Assembly (NCBI RefSeq): GCF_042186555.1
Contig: NC_133334.1
Span: 25,699,294 to 25,763,293, forward strand
DNA length: 64,000 bases
Direction of reading: 5' to 3'
From: Aquarana catesbeiana
Taxonomy: Eukaryota > Chordata > Amphibia > Anura > Ranidae
Shown here: positions 12,321-24,237 of the stretch, piece after piece
Layout of the letters: each line of letters starts with the position of its first letter
Position numbering within the stretch: position 1 is the first letter of the stretch
The notes under the pieces: generated by a model
What the model was told of the DNA's origin: nothing
Seen by the model: the letters and a program-made list of their open reading frames with translations, nothing else
Database searches by the model: none
Position numbers and translations under genes: made by a program

Positions 12321-13335
12321 TTGGCGCTATGTCAGCACATGCCACAAACATTATGTACACTTTCGGCATGCTGTTAGCTCCATCCCCTCCTTCACCTGGA
12401 AGGGGAAAAGGAGGCACAGTTTGACATCTTAGCCTTGGGCACTGGATGACATTAAAAAATACTGCCCTCCTGAGCCTTATTCATACCTTTCATGTATTTA
12501 ATGTTTTCAGTCACACCAGACTGAACATTTTAAGTTCCTGAAGTCTCTCCTGATATGTTTTATCCCTCAGTCCTTACGCCATTTTTGTTGCTTCTCTGGT
12601 CTTATTCTATCTAAACAATATTAAATATTATTTGGTGAGACCTGAGTCTTTCCTATAAATAGAATCTTTAATGAAATATTGTGGAATTTTTAACAAATGA
12701 GAAGACTTCTGTTTGTGTACCTTAACATCCCATTTGGGTTTTCTTTTTCCCCAATTTCTTAAATTTTTTTTAGAAGGATCTGGCAAACCGAATGCCAACA
12801 ACCCTACAAATGTGCCACATTCGGCACTCAACACAGTAAAATCTGTCTTTAATATTTTCTTTAAGCTAAGTTTGCAAACTTCGAAACTCCTCCAACTCAA
12901 TAGGTAACCTGAGCAATATGTGTCTTTTTATTAAAACTTGCACAACTCTAAATAAAGGGATAATACCCAGTATACATACGTATCTATCCATAGTAATCAT
13001 CCCATTATCAACATACATAACATTCAGACTTTAAAGTTACCCTTTATTTAGGGTTTTTCAAGGTTTATAAGAGATGTTTAAGAGGTAATTTACTCAGGAA
13101 TGTACTAAAAACATATTGCTGCCAACAGCCGGGTTAGCCTCTATATGAGTGTATTTATTTTAATTGGCTCAGACAAAAAAATGTCATTACTATATTTTCC
13201 TTTTTTTTTTTTTTTTTTTAATGAACAAAAATTATATGCTAAACCTATAATGGTTTGCATACGTGTTCAGAGATATGGGGTAGACATCCAAAGGCCATGA
13301 GATGAAGCTGTAGTATCTAACCTGGAGGAGCAACA
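12321..13335. other. Intronic sequence, nothing recognised
   Basis: AT-rich, with a T-run at 13199-13219. No repeat ends or exons were recognised. Confidence 0.5.
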
Positions 13336-13337
13336 CT

Positions 13338-14310
13338 CTGGGATTGATTTATTAAAACTGGAGAGTGCAGAATTTGGAGCAGCTCTGCATAGAAACCAAT
13401 CAGCTTCAGGTCTTCACTTGCCGAATATCACCAAACTCATCCAGTACAAACTCACAGTTCAAGGCAAAGTCAAACCTGAACCCCTGGTGAGGGGGGGGGG
13501 GGAGGGACACGGACCATTATTAACAAGGAGACCTGTTGTTGGTTTTGTCCATAAAGGACTCCAGTCTAAGCAAAACTATTCCAGAGCATACCCAAATCCA
13601 TGGCGCCGCTCCAAACCCACACCTCCTAATGTCCACGGACCATCTTGGTGCCAGTTCCTGTGTAGCCCATATTGATTTACAAGGACTGCAGAGTGCAAAA
13701 TCTGGTGCAGCTCTGCATAGAAACCAATCTGCTTCCAGGTTTTACTGTCCAAGCTTAAAGCGGGGTTCCACCCAAATTTTGAACAATATCTGTATGTATT
13801 CTCTTCCTTGCCTAGATGCTGACATGCCGTTTAAAAAAATTTAAATCGCCGTAATTACCTTTTATTTTTCTATTCTTCTTTGCACTTCCTGGTTCTCCTC
13901 CCGTGGGAGTAGGCGTGTTTCTAGCCTCTCCCAGACTCCTGGGAGCTAGTCTCAGGCTTCCCAGGATGCCACTGAGCATGTGCAAGAACGAGCGGTGAAT
14001 GCTGGGAGCACAGCATTCACCACATCCAGGAAATAAATGCTTGTGGGCTTCAAATGCCCACAATGAAGATGGAAACCACCTGCAGTGAATAATATAAGTT
14101 ATTCTTTCCGACGAAATCTGACACAGGCGGACATATTACACACAATATGTGAGTATGTAATGCTGAGAAGAAAAGTTTGTAAATGAACTCAAAAAAAACG
14201 ATAGGTGGACCCCCGCTTTAATTGAGCAAGCTGAAGTTAAAAGCTGATTGGCCACCATGTACAGCTGCACCAGATTTTTCACCCTCCCAGTTTTAGTAAA
14301 TCAACCCCAA
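13338..14310. mobile_element. Palindromic MITE split by a TTAA element
   Basis: The left arm ATTGATTTATTAAAACTGG (13338) with GCAGCTCTGCATAGAAACCA is the inverted partner of the right part, GCTGCACCAGATTTTTCACC and CAGTTTTAGTAAATCAACCC (14265-14309). The left arm is duplicated (13378-13430 and 13690-13755), with about 250 bp of unrelated sequence between. A smaller relative is at about 44133-44297. Confidence 0.72.
13760..14217. mobile_element. TTAA-flanked short element, group A
   Basis: The ends AGCGGGGTTCCACCC and GTGGACCCCCGCT are inverted and bordered by TTAA at 13756-13759 and 14218-14221. Removing it restores CAAGCTTAATTGAGCAAGCT in the host palindromic MITE. Confidence 0.86.
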
Positions 14311-14449
14311 TATTTCTCATAGACTGAATACGCTGAGAGCAAGCTGGCCTCCACATTCTAATGTTGTCTAAGTTTAGGTTGACAGATCTTTCCCTTCGCC
14401 AGTTGCCTAGTCTTTTAGACATGTAGCCAGCACTGGAGGGAGACTAGGC

Positions 14450-14655
14450 CAGATTCACACCTATGAATTTCTTCCCCCGATGCATTTTCCTTTTTAAAAA
14501 ATGGAAGCGTATTAAAACTCTAATCAACACACGTTCACACGCATTGTCGCATTTTTTTTTTACCTGTGTTTCAATGCATTGTATTGGATATCAACACGTT
14601 TTATAACACATATCAGCAATAGCTTTCAAGTATAGGTGCACTTTAAATCTGGCCT
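14450..14655. mobile_element. Short inverted-repeat element
   Basis: It starts GGCCAGATTCACACCTATG; the right end TATAGGTGCACTTTAAATCT followed by GGCC is its inverted partner. About 206 bp. The class is uncertain. Confidence 0.6.
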
Positions 14656-14754
14656 TCATTCTTCCCTTCAGTCGTGCAAATTTGTAGAAGCTGAAGCTGG
14701 TTAGATAGAGCCTGTCTAATTTCCTGGCCAGAGAATGTCCAGCATTATCTAGTC

Positions 14755-14913
14755 CAGGGATATGCAATTAGCGGACCTCCAGCTGTTGCAAAACTACAAG
14801 TCCCATCATGCCTCTGCCTCTGGGTGTCATGCTTGTGGCTGTCAGATTCTTGCTATGCCTCATTGGACTTGTAGTTCTGCAACAGCTGGAGGTCCGCTAA
14901 TTGCATATCCCTG
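14755..14913. mobile_element. 159-bp hAT-like palindromic MITE
   Basis: The ends CAGGGATATGCAATTAGCGG and the exact inverse at 14894-14913 form a hairpin. The flanks are ATCTAGTC (14747-14754) and ATCTATTC (14914-14921), 7 of 8. It holds the CTACAAGTCCCATCATGC type of core common in vertebrate hAT MITEs. Confidence 0.88.
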
Positions 14914-15635
14914 ATCTATTCCTTTCCTCCCCAGCTTCACTGTTATTAGCATGTTGATGAGAGGGAGATAGGAACCAGGGAAGGCAAAATAAAAGCAGAT
15001 TACATTTCATCTCTAATATCATCTCCTTATTAAAAATTTGTTGCAAGTTTCCTTATTTCAGAATTCCAGAGCAGCTGGCCAAGCCATACTTGGAATAGTA
15101 GTTGGCCAGTTTATCCTATGTATTTCTGGAGACATTGTACATGGAATTCCAGTCCTTCCTGTAACAATTCATCAACATCATCCAAAAAAAAAAAAAAAAC
15201 ATAATTTCCCCATGACAATACGCTGGCCCAGAAGAATGCAATATAACGAAACAAACTGTTAAAGAATGAGTGCGCGAGGAATGAGTGGAGTGTCTTGGGA
15301 AATAAGGACAGAAGAGGCACATTCCTCGCTGGGCTCTCTGGAATGTGTGTGTGTATTTAATTTATGACTCAGGATTGCAGAACAGTCCTCTATCCCCAGC
15401 CGAGGCAGCTGCCTGCTCCCGGCTTCCAGGATGACACAGCAACTTGGAGAATGGGATAAAGACCCGAGTTATGAATGCCTCTGTCCCCCTTTTTTCTAAA
15501 TCAGAATTTCTCATTTATTTTTGACTTATGGCACCCTTTAAAAGTACACAAAATCTTGAGTCACTCCTGATGTAAATGGTACCAACTGCTTCGATCAAAT
15601 TCATTTCACAGTAGTGGTCTCCAATAACGTCAAAG
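14914..15635. other. Intronic sequence, nothing recognised
   Basis: An A-run lies at 15185-15200. No gene or repeat boundary was recognised. Confidence 0.5.
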
Positions 15636-15639
15636 TCCT

Positions 15640-16370
15640 CCCCATCATGTCAGACCCCCGGTCCCCCAATAACCTCAGTGGTGCCCCTCATCATAGAATC
15701 CTCTCATCACATCATGAAACCTTTCTATCAGAGTCCCCTTTACCCATCAGTGCTCTACCTTACTTCAGCAGCATGGCAGAAGGCAAGAGGCAAAGCAGGT
15801 CCTTGTGAGGCCTCACAGTCATGTCAGCAGCATCCACCACCACCCCACCATAGAATCCTCTCATCACATCAGAAGTTCCAAACCCCTATTTAGAGTTTCC
15901 ACCCCCCCACCTAGTATATATTCCCTTTTCCCATCAGAGAGCTACCTTACTCCAGCAGCCCCACAGAAGACAAGAGGCAGAGCAGGTTTCCATGAGATCC
16001 CCTATCAGGACAGTAGCATTCTCCCATCATAGAATCATCTCATCGCATCAAAAGCCCCAACCCTCTAAACAGAGTGTCCACCCCTCACCCCGTATATGTC
16101 CCCTGTTCCCATTAAGGATCAACCTTACTCCAGCAGCATGGCAGAAGACAAGAGGCAGAGCAGGTTTCCGTGAGGTCCCCCATCATGTCAGTCCTCCCAT
16201 CATAGAATCCTTTCATCACAGCAGAAGCCCCACCCTTTCCATCAGAGCCCCCTCTTTTCCAATAGATCCCAACTTTACTCCAACAGAATGGAAGAGGGTG
16301 GGAGGCAGAGCAGGTCTGGACAGTGGTGCATGCCATCCTCCCCTGAATGCTAGGTGCAGCCCTGCAGGCC
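15640..16370. repeat. Tandem repeat of about 160-178 bp, four copies
   Basis: The anchor CATAGAATCCTCTCATCAC recurs near 15691, 15849, 16027 and 16201. Each copy continues through CAGAGTCCCC-like and CTTACTCCAGCAGCATGGCA blocks to GGCAGAGCAGG. Spacing is 158, 178 and 174 bp. Confidence 0.85.
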
Positions 16371-16517
16371 ACCTGCCCTGGATCAACCTCATTGTTCGGG
16401 TGAGACACTGTACGTCCTGACCCTAGAGCATCATTGGTGTTGGGTGACCGATTCTCGCTCAAATTTTCCATAGGTGATGATTTTTAAAGTCCCAACAGGT
16501 CATTAGTTTAAAGTTAA

Positions 16518-16903
16518 AGTGATTATAAAGCTTTAAGGTTTTTTTACTCTTTATTGATCCCCCCCAAAACTTACCTGAGCCTGGTTTTGATCCAGTGCTG
16601 TGCATGAGAGCAGGGGCTCTTTGCTCTCTCCCTCCTCACAGGGCACATTGTTAGCAGTGGGAGCCATTGGTTCTACTGCTGCCAATCAAATCCAGTGATG
16701 AGGCAGCGGGCCGTTGTCTGTGCCTATGGACGCAGCCAGTAGTGCTCGAGAGTAAGCCCACATGAGTATGCTTGCTAGGGGTTACTCAGAAGGCAGGAGG
16801 AGCCAGGATTGGAGCTGTTCTGTGCAAAGCAGTTGCACAGAGCAGGTAAGTATGACATGACTGTTGTTTATTATTTTTTAAAAATTATAAGTCTAAAATC
16901 ACT
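16518..16903. mobile_element. TTAA-flanked short element, group B
   Basis: The ends AGTGATTATAAAGC and GTCTAAAATCACT are inverted, bordered by TTAA (16514-16517 and 16904-16907). A strong donor-like CAGGTAAGTAT is at 16843-16853, and an antisense one lies near 16571-16577. Confidence 0.85.
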
Positions 16904-17089
16904 TTAATCAGGAAGAACTGCCCTAGAATTATTGTTAGTCCGATGTCCTTAATATTATATAATGTGTAGCACAACGGATGTTTTCTTACGTAGGCGCCCC
17001 CGAAATGTATGTTTGCATTCGTATGTGGTAGTGGGCTCAATTTTTTTTCTTAAGTGCTTTGGCGTTACTTTCATTTTTGTACATGGAGC

Positions 17090-17800
17090 TGATCATTAGC
17101 TTCTTTCCCAGCTACAGAGTGCAGTAGTCAAGACGAGAGATATACAGGGAGTGAAACAGGAGCTTTTTTGTGGCCTTATTTGTTAGGAAGGGGTGTATTT
17201 TGGAGATGTTGCGGAGCTTTGGTAAGTGATTAGATGTGGGGCCGAAAGGAGAGTTCAGAGTCCAGGATTACACCTAGCACCCTGGCATGCAGGGGTGGGT
17301 TGATAGTTGTGCCGTTGCTCTTGACAGAGAAGTCGGGGGAAGAGGCACGTGGGGGAGGAAATATTAGGAGCTCGGTTTTGGACAGGTTGAGTTTAAGGAA
17401 GTTGTGTGACATCCAGACAGATGTGTCTGTTGGTAAATTAGTGATGTGTGAAGAGACTGATGGAGCGAGCTGAGGGGTGGAGAGAGAGATTTGGGTGTCA
17501 TCAACGTAGAAATTATATTGGAAAGCCTTGGGAGGCTATTAGCTTACCCAGGGAGGAGGTGTAGATTGAGAATAGATGTCCAAGAATAGAACCTTGGGGG
17601 GACCCCGACGATGAACGGAAGAGGAGAGGAGGAGGTAGAATTGTAAGTGACACTGAAGGTGTAGTGGGATAGGTAGGAGATGAGAGCCAGTGAAACGCAC
17701 AGTCATGGAGACCAAAAGAGTAAAGTTTTTTGAGGAGGAGGGGGTGGTCAACCGTATCAAAGGCAGTGGAAAGGTCCAGAATGGAAGTTTCCTTTTAAGG
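17090..17800 (-). pseudogene. CR1/L2-type LINE reverse transcriptase fragment
   Basis: Read on the minus strand from about 17790, a motif-A-like AFDTVDHPLLL stretch appears with frame shifts, then a GVPQGS-like region near 17590-17620. Next comes NFLKLNLSKTELLIFPP and RVLGVILDSELSFRPHI (17230-17412), and finally SLYISRLDYCT near 17105-17150. This order is that of the palm and thumb of CR1/L2-clade reverse transcriptases. The frame is broken several times, and the endonuclease and the 3' end are absent. Confidence 0.85.
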
Positions 17801-18484
17801 CGAAAATTTCCTATAGTATGCAGGTATTTTACTGCGGCACTTGGCATCATCTAGTGCTGACTAAGCGCCACCACGTTCTCAGCACCTGGCTGTGGATTAT
17901 AGGCGGAGTTGCCAGCCTCCCTCCCACCTCTTTATCCGCTAACCTGGAAATAGCGGTTACGTCTTATGCAGAGATTATCTGAATACAATGCGGAATATGT
18001 TTATCCTGTTTTCTAATCCTTCTGTTTTGGCAGTTCGAAGGGCTCTGCCAAATGCAAAGTTAATTAAAAAGTTCTATGCATAATTATGGGGAAGGAAAAC
18101 CTCTCTTATATCCTGTTTGCCTGTCGTCACTACCTTTGGGACAATTAGGTGAACAAATCTAAAATTTGGATGGTTGCAGAGAAGAAATTCTGCATGCTTC
18201 AGAATAACACATAACTATAAGAGTACATTGTGTTAAAAAGAGATGTATAGCGGGTTTTGCATATATTTTTTCTCTAATAGTTAGGATATTTGAAAAATAT
18301 ATTGCTAGTTCGGTGGTAAAAATGAAATACTATACTGTACATGAATGTTTCTTCATTTTATTTCTGGGTAGCAGGGGGAACTTCAGATCCTTTTCACATG
18401 TTTACCTTTCTGTTCTTAGCTGCTCTGTTAAGATGTTACAGAATCCAAATGTCGTGGCTCAATTCACACACACACAAAGTAGAA
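17801..18484. other. Intronic sequence, nothing recognised
   Basis: No gene, repeat boundary or hairpin was recognised. Confidence 0.45.
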
Positions 18485-18638
18485 CAGGGGTAGGCAACCT
18501 CTATGTTCCAGCTGTGGTGAAAAAAATCCCATCATGCCTCTGCCTCTAGGAGTCTTACCTGTAGCTAACAGAGTCTTGCAATGCCTCGTGGGACTTGTAG
18601 TTCCAAATTAGCTAAAGTCCCAAGGTTGGCTATCCCTG
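18485..18638. mobile_element. hAT-like MITE, decayed
   Basis: It starts CAGGGGTAGGCAACC and ends GGTTGGCTATCCCTG, with the CCCATCATGCCTCTGCC core shared with 14755-14913. The flanks AAGTAGAA and CAATAGAA match at 6 of 8. Confidence 0.75.
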
Positions 18639-18699
18639 CAATAGAATGCATTTGTGACCCCCCTTTTACTTGCCTGCTGTGTTCAGAGGCGAACATCAG

Positions 18700-18832
18700 G
18701 TATTTGAATCACATAGAGAGAGTCTGAAGGGCAGACTGCTTCTGATGTGCTCCCCATTATACAACCCATGGTGTTTTGTGGATCCTGTGTTATAGGTGCA
18801 AACTGTATTAAATGTTTACTTGTAAAACAAAA

Positions 18833-18836
<4 letters not shown>
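18700..18836. repeat. Left arm of a 1.7-kb inverted pair
   Basis: GAGTCTGAAGGGCAGACTGC through TATACAACCCATGGTG and TTGTAAAACAAA is the inverted partner of 20325-20460. Confidence 0.85.

Positions 18837-18887
<51 letters not shown>
18836..18887. repeat. (TA)n microsatellite
   Basis: About 25 uninterrupted TA dinucleotides, with a shorter TATATA run after an A stretch at 18888-18900. Confidence 0.98.
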
Positions 18888-18891
<4 letters not shown>

Positions 18892-19467
18892 ATATATATA
18901 CAAAAGTTATAAAGCACCATTTAAAAACTTAAAAACATTAATGTTAAAAAAAGTGGACCCCCCCAACCATCAAAGTTTCCCGTTAACAATAGGCTAGTTT
19001 CAGAAAGTTACAAAAAAGTAAATTCCAATGGAACCTCTTTCACACAGGTGGTAAACATGCTCTTCTCACCACCTTCTCCCCCCTGACTGCCCACAGAAAA
19101 CACCTAACAAGGCAGCCAGAGGGGATTGTACACATCGCTACTTCAATAAATCTGCCTCAGTATGATGAGTTTGACAGATGGCACCACCTGTCAAACTCAC
19201 CCATTGAAGTCGGTGGGACTGCGCCTGCAGCCACAAGTCAAACGATTGGCTTGCAGTTGCAGCATGTCAGTTCCTTGCAAAATTGCTGTTATTGGAAAAA
19301 AAAAAAAAGAATTCAGGAGGTGCAGTTTCGCCTGCTGTTGGCCTGGAAGCAATTACTCTACCGCCTTCCTGAGAAGTGATTCATTCACTGAATCAAGCTT
19401 ATCTTCATGGTGGTTTGGGGATTACTTTTTAAACATTTATGTTTTTTCTGTCTGCCATATATATATG

Positions 19468-19556
19468 ATGGTTCTTCAAAAAGTTTCCAGACCTTTTTTT
19501 TTTTTTTTTCTTAACTCCGTTTAACATAAAAAAGTGAGGAAACTTTTTGAAGACCC
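19468..19556. mobile_element. Mariner-type mini inverted repeat
   Basis: GGTTCTTCAAAAAGTTTCC on the left and GGAAACTTTTTGAAGACC on the right flank a T-rich spacer, with TATAT on both sides. Confidence 0.7.
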
Positions 19557-19812
19557 CGCATATATGTGTTCACAGACAGGAAGGCTGATATCTCGGTCAT
19601 CGCTACAGCTGCAGCAATGACTGAGATATCACTTCCTTCTTCCGGCAATTCCATACAAAATAAAAGTAATCCTAGCGGCTACAGAGCTGCTGGGTTGCTT
19701 TTACAGGCGGTGGAAGGGGGTCCCATCCCCACCCGTCACCGTGTTTAACGGGCTCTCCCGTGCAATTGGGGAAGCCCGGTAAGGAATGCAACCGGCGACA
19801 TCCATATCCTGG

Positions 19813-20086
19813 GAAACAATGAGGCTTCGTGCGCACATAACCGTTATTTTACCGCGTTTTGTGGCTGGTGGTCAAAACACTCCTATCCTGAACGCGATTG
19901 TTCCTCGTTCAAGAGAGGGAGGTTGAACCTCCCTTAACCGCAGCAGCTCCAAAAGATCCTAAAAAGCCTATGTGTACATGGACACATTGGCTTTTATGGA
20001 GTTCAGTTTAGGAGCTTTGGCAAAAAAAAAAATGCCAAAAGCTCCTAAACTCCAAGTTTAGAAGCTGTAGTGTGCATGAAGCCTTG
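19813..20086. mobile_element. Short inverted-repeat element
   Basis: GGCTTCGTGCGCACATAAC at the left is the inverted partner of TAGTGTGCATGAAGCC at the right. An inner hairpin TTTAGGAGCTTTGGC / GCCAAAAGCTCCTAAA lies at 20006-20050. Confidence 0.72.
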
Positions 20087-20324
20087 AGAGGAACTGATGA
20101 TGTTCCTCCAACTGTGTGACATCAGAAACTGAAAGTGACAGGGATTTTGTCACTTCTGGTTTCGGTCTCATGTAAGCGAGCCGTTACCGGCTTCTCAAAG
20201 ACCCCAGATCTCTCCATAAAGAGGACCTGTCATGGCCAATTCTGTCACAAGGGATGTTGTTCATCCCTTGTGATAGCAGTAAAAGATATATTTAAAAAAA
20301 TTGGTGTTATCCAACTTTTTTTTG

Positions 20325-20460
20325 TATAATATTTTTTATTTACAATCTTTGTTTTACAAATAAAATGTTCCACATATGACAGAGGATTCACAAAGCACCA
20401 TGGGTTGTATAACGGGAGAGCACAGCAGAAGCAGTCTGTCCTTCAGACTCTCTATTTTCA
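20325..20460. repeat. Right arm of the 1.7-kb inverted pair
   Basis: CACCATGGGTTGTATAACGG to GCAGTCTGTCCTTCAGACTC is the complement of 18700-18790, and the match continues through the ATTTACAATCTTTGTTTTAC stretch. Confidence 0.85.
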
Positions 20461-20648
20461 TGACTGTATCTAATATGCATATCTGTAGTGTCTCCCTCTA
20501 GTGGCCATCTACATATCACTGCCTTACATAATGACTGCTAGAACAAAATACAAGGCAAGCTCCATAGAGGTTATTTCTGCTTGTAGTCATTTTAATGATA
20601 TGCCTCACTTGTGACAATTCTAAGCTGAAAAATAAAGCATTTCACTAA

Positions 20649-21057
20649 GACCCCTTTCACACTGGGGCGGTTTGCAGGCGTTATTGCGCTAAAAATACCG
20701 CCTGCAAACCGACCCAAAACAGCCGCTGCTGTTTGTTCAGTGTGAAAGCCCGAGGGTTTTCACACTGAAGCGGTGCGCTGGCAGGAGAAGAAAAAATCTC
20801 CTGCAAGCCGCATGTTTGGAACGGTGAAGGAGCGGTGTATTCACCGCTCCTAAACCGCTCCTGCCCATTGAAATCAATGGGACAACGCGGCTATACTGCG
20901 GCAATACCGCGGCTATAGCCGCGCTATACGAGTGATTTTAACCCTTTTTCGGCCGCCAGCGGGGTGGTTAAAACCGCACCGCTAGCGGCCGAATACCGCG
21001 GTAAAATAGCGCTATTTTACCGCCGACGCCCCCTACCGCCCCAGTGTGAAAGCAGCC
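20649..21057. mobile_element. 409-bp Harbinger-like MITE, copy 1
   Basis: The ends GACCCCTTTCACACTGGGGC and GCCCCAGTGTGAAAGCAGCC are bordered by TAA on both sides (20646-20648 and 21058-21060), fitting a PIF/Harbinger TWA target. The interior is CpG-rich (CCGCGGCTATAGCCGCG). Confidence 0.85.
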
Positions 21058-21060
21058 TAA

Positions 21061-21492
21061 GTGCCGATTCACATAGGGGCAACATGACTTCAGCGCGACT
21101 TTGCAAGGTGACTTCAGTGCGACTTAATCAACTTACAGCGCGACTTCAAATCGCCTCAAGGACAGGCGACTTTGGCTGTGGCCAATCACAGAATAATCAG
21201 CTCTCTGGGAGGGAGGGGTTTGCCTGGGTAAACTAATTTCTTTTCCTGTAAAGTCGCTTCAATATAGATGGAGCTCCGACTTGGAGGCGCCTTCCATTGA
21301 ATTCTATGGGTACAGGTTGCCTAGAATTCGGATTGAAGTAGTACAGGAACCTTTTTTTGAAGTCGGAGCGACTTCGGTAGTGTACATTAGAATGCTCTCA
21401 TTGACTATAATGGATTTCCCAAAGTCAAGCGACTTGGGGCGACTCGAGGGCTGACAAGTCGGATCCCAAGTCGTTGTAGTGTGGACCGACCC
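21061..21492. mobile_element. TAA-flanked MITE abutting copy 1
   Basis: It starts GTGCCGATTCACATAGGGGC and ends GTAGTGTGGACCGACCC, bordered by TAA (21058-21060, shared with the previous element, and 21493-21495). The interior has repeated GCGACTT blocks. Confidence 0.78.
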
Positions 21493-21495
21493 TAA

Positions 21496-22608
21496 TCCCG
21501 GAGAATTGGTAGATCTGTTCAGTCGGTTTAAGGTAGTGACCCGATTTTAATATAAGCCGTAGTTTAGTGCTAGGCTGTGTTCTGCAGCGCTGTGTCCACA
21601 GCAAGCAGCTTAACTACGGCCACATTGAATATTAAGCGGCGCGGCAGTCTGGAGAATGACCGTTTGGCACAGTTTTGTTATACAACAACTTACCTTGACC
21701 TGACCTTAATCTTTATATTTGTTTTTAGTGAGAGCTGCAATGTCTAACCGGGACACAGAGTTCACACAGCCCAATGCCATGTACAGCACCTTCATACCCG
21801 CCCCTGAATACTGCAATGGGGGGTCACATTCTATATTCACCTTCACATTTTTTGTATTGGGTGGAAAGGGAATCAATTGGAAGAAAGTCACAAATTACAG
21901 AAATTCAAATTAATACACAAAAGAGCAGCAAACAGGCTCCCAATCTGATCACCGCAGTACAACATCACTGAGGTTCTAATGGTTCCTAATGATCGGTTTT
22001 AGCTTTAAGTAATAAAGTGTATCTAAAGCCAAAAAATAAATTTACATTTGAATGGAGTTGGGGTTTTTATTGCGGTCTGTGTACCCCTAACTAAACTAGT
22101 TTTAAACCCAACACTCAGTTACCCCGTACAATAGAATTCCTCCTCATTACAACTCATTTTTAGAAACTTTGAAGTGGTTTGACACCCCAATATACTGAGA
22201 GACGCTCTTTTATTGGGTTGTTTTTGTGTATTGTACGCTTTTATATGTTTGTCAAGCAAAGTTATATTTGTCAAGGAAACTCTGTGTGCAGCTACCACAA
22301 GAGTCAGACTGATCCTCTTTATTGTTCTTAGAAATGGGATATTTTTATCCTCCCGTTTGTAAATAGTTTTGAAAAAGAGGAATTTATTGATTGGATGTTG
22401 CAGATGAGTGATTGATGTGTTTTATTAGATTGATCTGCCCTCTACTGGTAAAACTGTAAATCCTCCTCAGTCTGAATAGTACAATTTTTTTTTTTTTTTT
22501 TTTTGGTGGGCAAAGGTCAGCTTTTGTTCGTATAGCTTAAATCTTTTCTTTTGCCAAAAAAAAAAAAAAAATGACTCTGGCTTAGGAAGTATTATCTATA
22601 GTTGAGCA
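21496..22608. other. Intronic sequence, nothing recognised
   Basis: A weak inverted pair, GCCGTAGTTTAGTGCTAGGC and GCAGCTTAACTACGGC, lies at 21556-21620. T- and A-runs lie at 22483-22504 and 22556-22570. An open frame at 21719-21913 has no family resemblance and is not called. Confidence 0.5.
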
Positions 22609-22612
22609 TTAA

Positions 22613-23090
22613 TGTGATTGTAACAGTCACCTTGTAAAACAACCCATTCAGTTTAAAATAGAAATGAAAGGCAAAACATTTGTGTATAGATCTAAAATTA
22701 CATAATAAATACCTTTTTTCCCTTTTTTTTTTTTTTTTTTTTTATAAGTGAGCACACACCCTCTGTTCTCAGCTGCATAAGAGCTGGGGGAGGAGAAGCA
22801 GCAGCACACTGAGCCTCACAGTGAATGGCTGTGGGGGGGGGGCATGTCAGGACAAGTCTGATCGCTGGAGGAGAGCATGCTGAGTTCCCAGCATAGCTAG
22901 AGAACTGACCACGGTGTGCTATCTTGTCTAGTGTGGTCAGTTTTTAATAGGAAAGCAAGGGGGACTGGCAGGAACACCAGGGATTTCAAATGAAGGAAGC
23001 AATACAAAGAGAACGGGAGACTTTCTCATACAAGTACATGGTACAGCAGGTACATATCAAGAATATGAAGTGCTGGGGTAACAAACACGT
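22613..23090. mobile_element. TTAA-type element, group C, right end decayed
   Basis: It follows TTAA at 22609-22612 with TGTGATTGTAACAGTCACC and matches 30014-30484 through AAAACAACCCATTCAG, CTCTGTTCTCAGCTGCAT and GAACACCAGGGATTTC. The right terminus lacks TTAA. Confidence 0.72.
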
Positions 23091-23102
23091 TCACTTGTTT
23101 AG

Positions 23103-23626
23103 CAGGGAAGTCAAACTCAATTTCACTGTGAGCCACATCTGCATTATGGGTGTCCTCAAAGGGCTGGTTGTATCTATAAGACTAGATATTCAGGGGACCC
23201 CCCCCCTTCTTGCATTAGAAGTCAAGAGTCCCCGGCCCTCCCTTACATCACAGTGCACCCCCCTTTAACCTTGTGCAGCTGCTGTGAAGGAGCTGGGAAG
23301 CAGCGCAGAGTCTGGAGGAGGACCAGAGGAGGGCTGGAGTCGGCTGCCAGAGTCTGCTAAATGCTGAGACCAGAGGAGGCAGAGACTAGGTGGTGCTGCA
23401 GCTGTACAGAGAGGAGGAGAGTAGGAGGACTTCTGTTGTCCTCTCTTCTGCAGCTGCATGGAAAAGTGCTGGATCTGGCGGTGCAGTTCTGTCGTCCTCT
23501 CTGCTGCTGACACAGGGTGGCAGTGGAGACAAGAGGGATGCTGCAGCTACAGGAGAGGTGTGAGGGCCACATGAAATGGCCTGGTGGGCCGGATTCGGCT
23601 CACAGGCCTCGTGTTTGATGCATGTG
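23103..23626. mobile_element. hAT-like element, CAGGG(G/A)TGTCAAACTC type
   Basis: The left end CAGGGAAGTCAAACTCAATT and right part GGTGGGCCGGATTCGGCTCA, then GTGTTTGATGCATGTG, are the well-known inverted ends of this vertebrate hAT family. The target duplication is not convincing. A truncated relative starts at 49922. Confidence 0.72.
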
Positions 23627-24233
23627 ATCTAAAGGCTACAATGCTGATAACCACACCCCCTGCAACAGCTTCTCATCCCACTATTGTGCAAGCAGGGACA
23701 GCCTACATGAGAGTGATAACTCTGCTCTGAGTTCATGAGCAGTGCAGCATTGTTGTCACCCTATCACAGGAAGTTGCATTGGATAGACTTTCCTGGGAGG
23801 ATCAACAGGTAATTTTGGGTCTAAAAGAAAACTGTAAGTGTACATGTACTTATATCCTACATACAGCCAATATTCGCCAATGGGACTTTAAATGAGGCCT
23901 AATACAAAAGTCATAAAATATCCAGTTTATATATATATATATATATATGTGTATATATTTATATGTACAAGGATTTGACACATAAATGTATAAAGTACAC
24001 ACACAAAAATGTTTGGCATATCAAGCCAATGGGTTACACGTAACAATATACAGTATAATGTACATCAAGCTGGTATAATTCCAGGTACATGCTTTACATA
24101 ACCAAGATAATTGCAATACGGTAGAGGAATGCATCTTGTAACTTGACGCGTTTCGTGAAAACTTTCACTTCTTCAGGAATAGATGCCTCCAACAACAGAA
24201 CTATATGCTAAAAAAAAAAATACATAAATTCTA
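23627..24233. other. Intronic sequence with a CGAAACGCGT motif
   Basis: ACGCGTTTCGTG at about 24146-24157 is followed by CACTTCTTCAGG, the clearest copy of the recurring motif pair. A short (TA)n run is at 23930-23948. Confidence 0.55.
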
Positions 24234-24237
24234 TTAA

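Noticed and set aside
10020..16370. A CRISPR array, suggested by regular repeats
   Set aside because: Units are contiguous and variable without unique spacers, and the DNA is vertebrate.
21719..21913. A frame following TTTTTAG that could mimic a small exon
   Set aside because: The peptide matches no part of the SBF2 family and no donor fits the phase.
23103..23626. A possible hAT target duplication TTGTTTAG / ATCTAAAG
   Set aside because: Only four of eight bases match, so it was not counted among the scored duplications.
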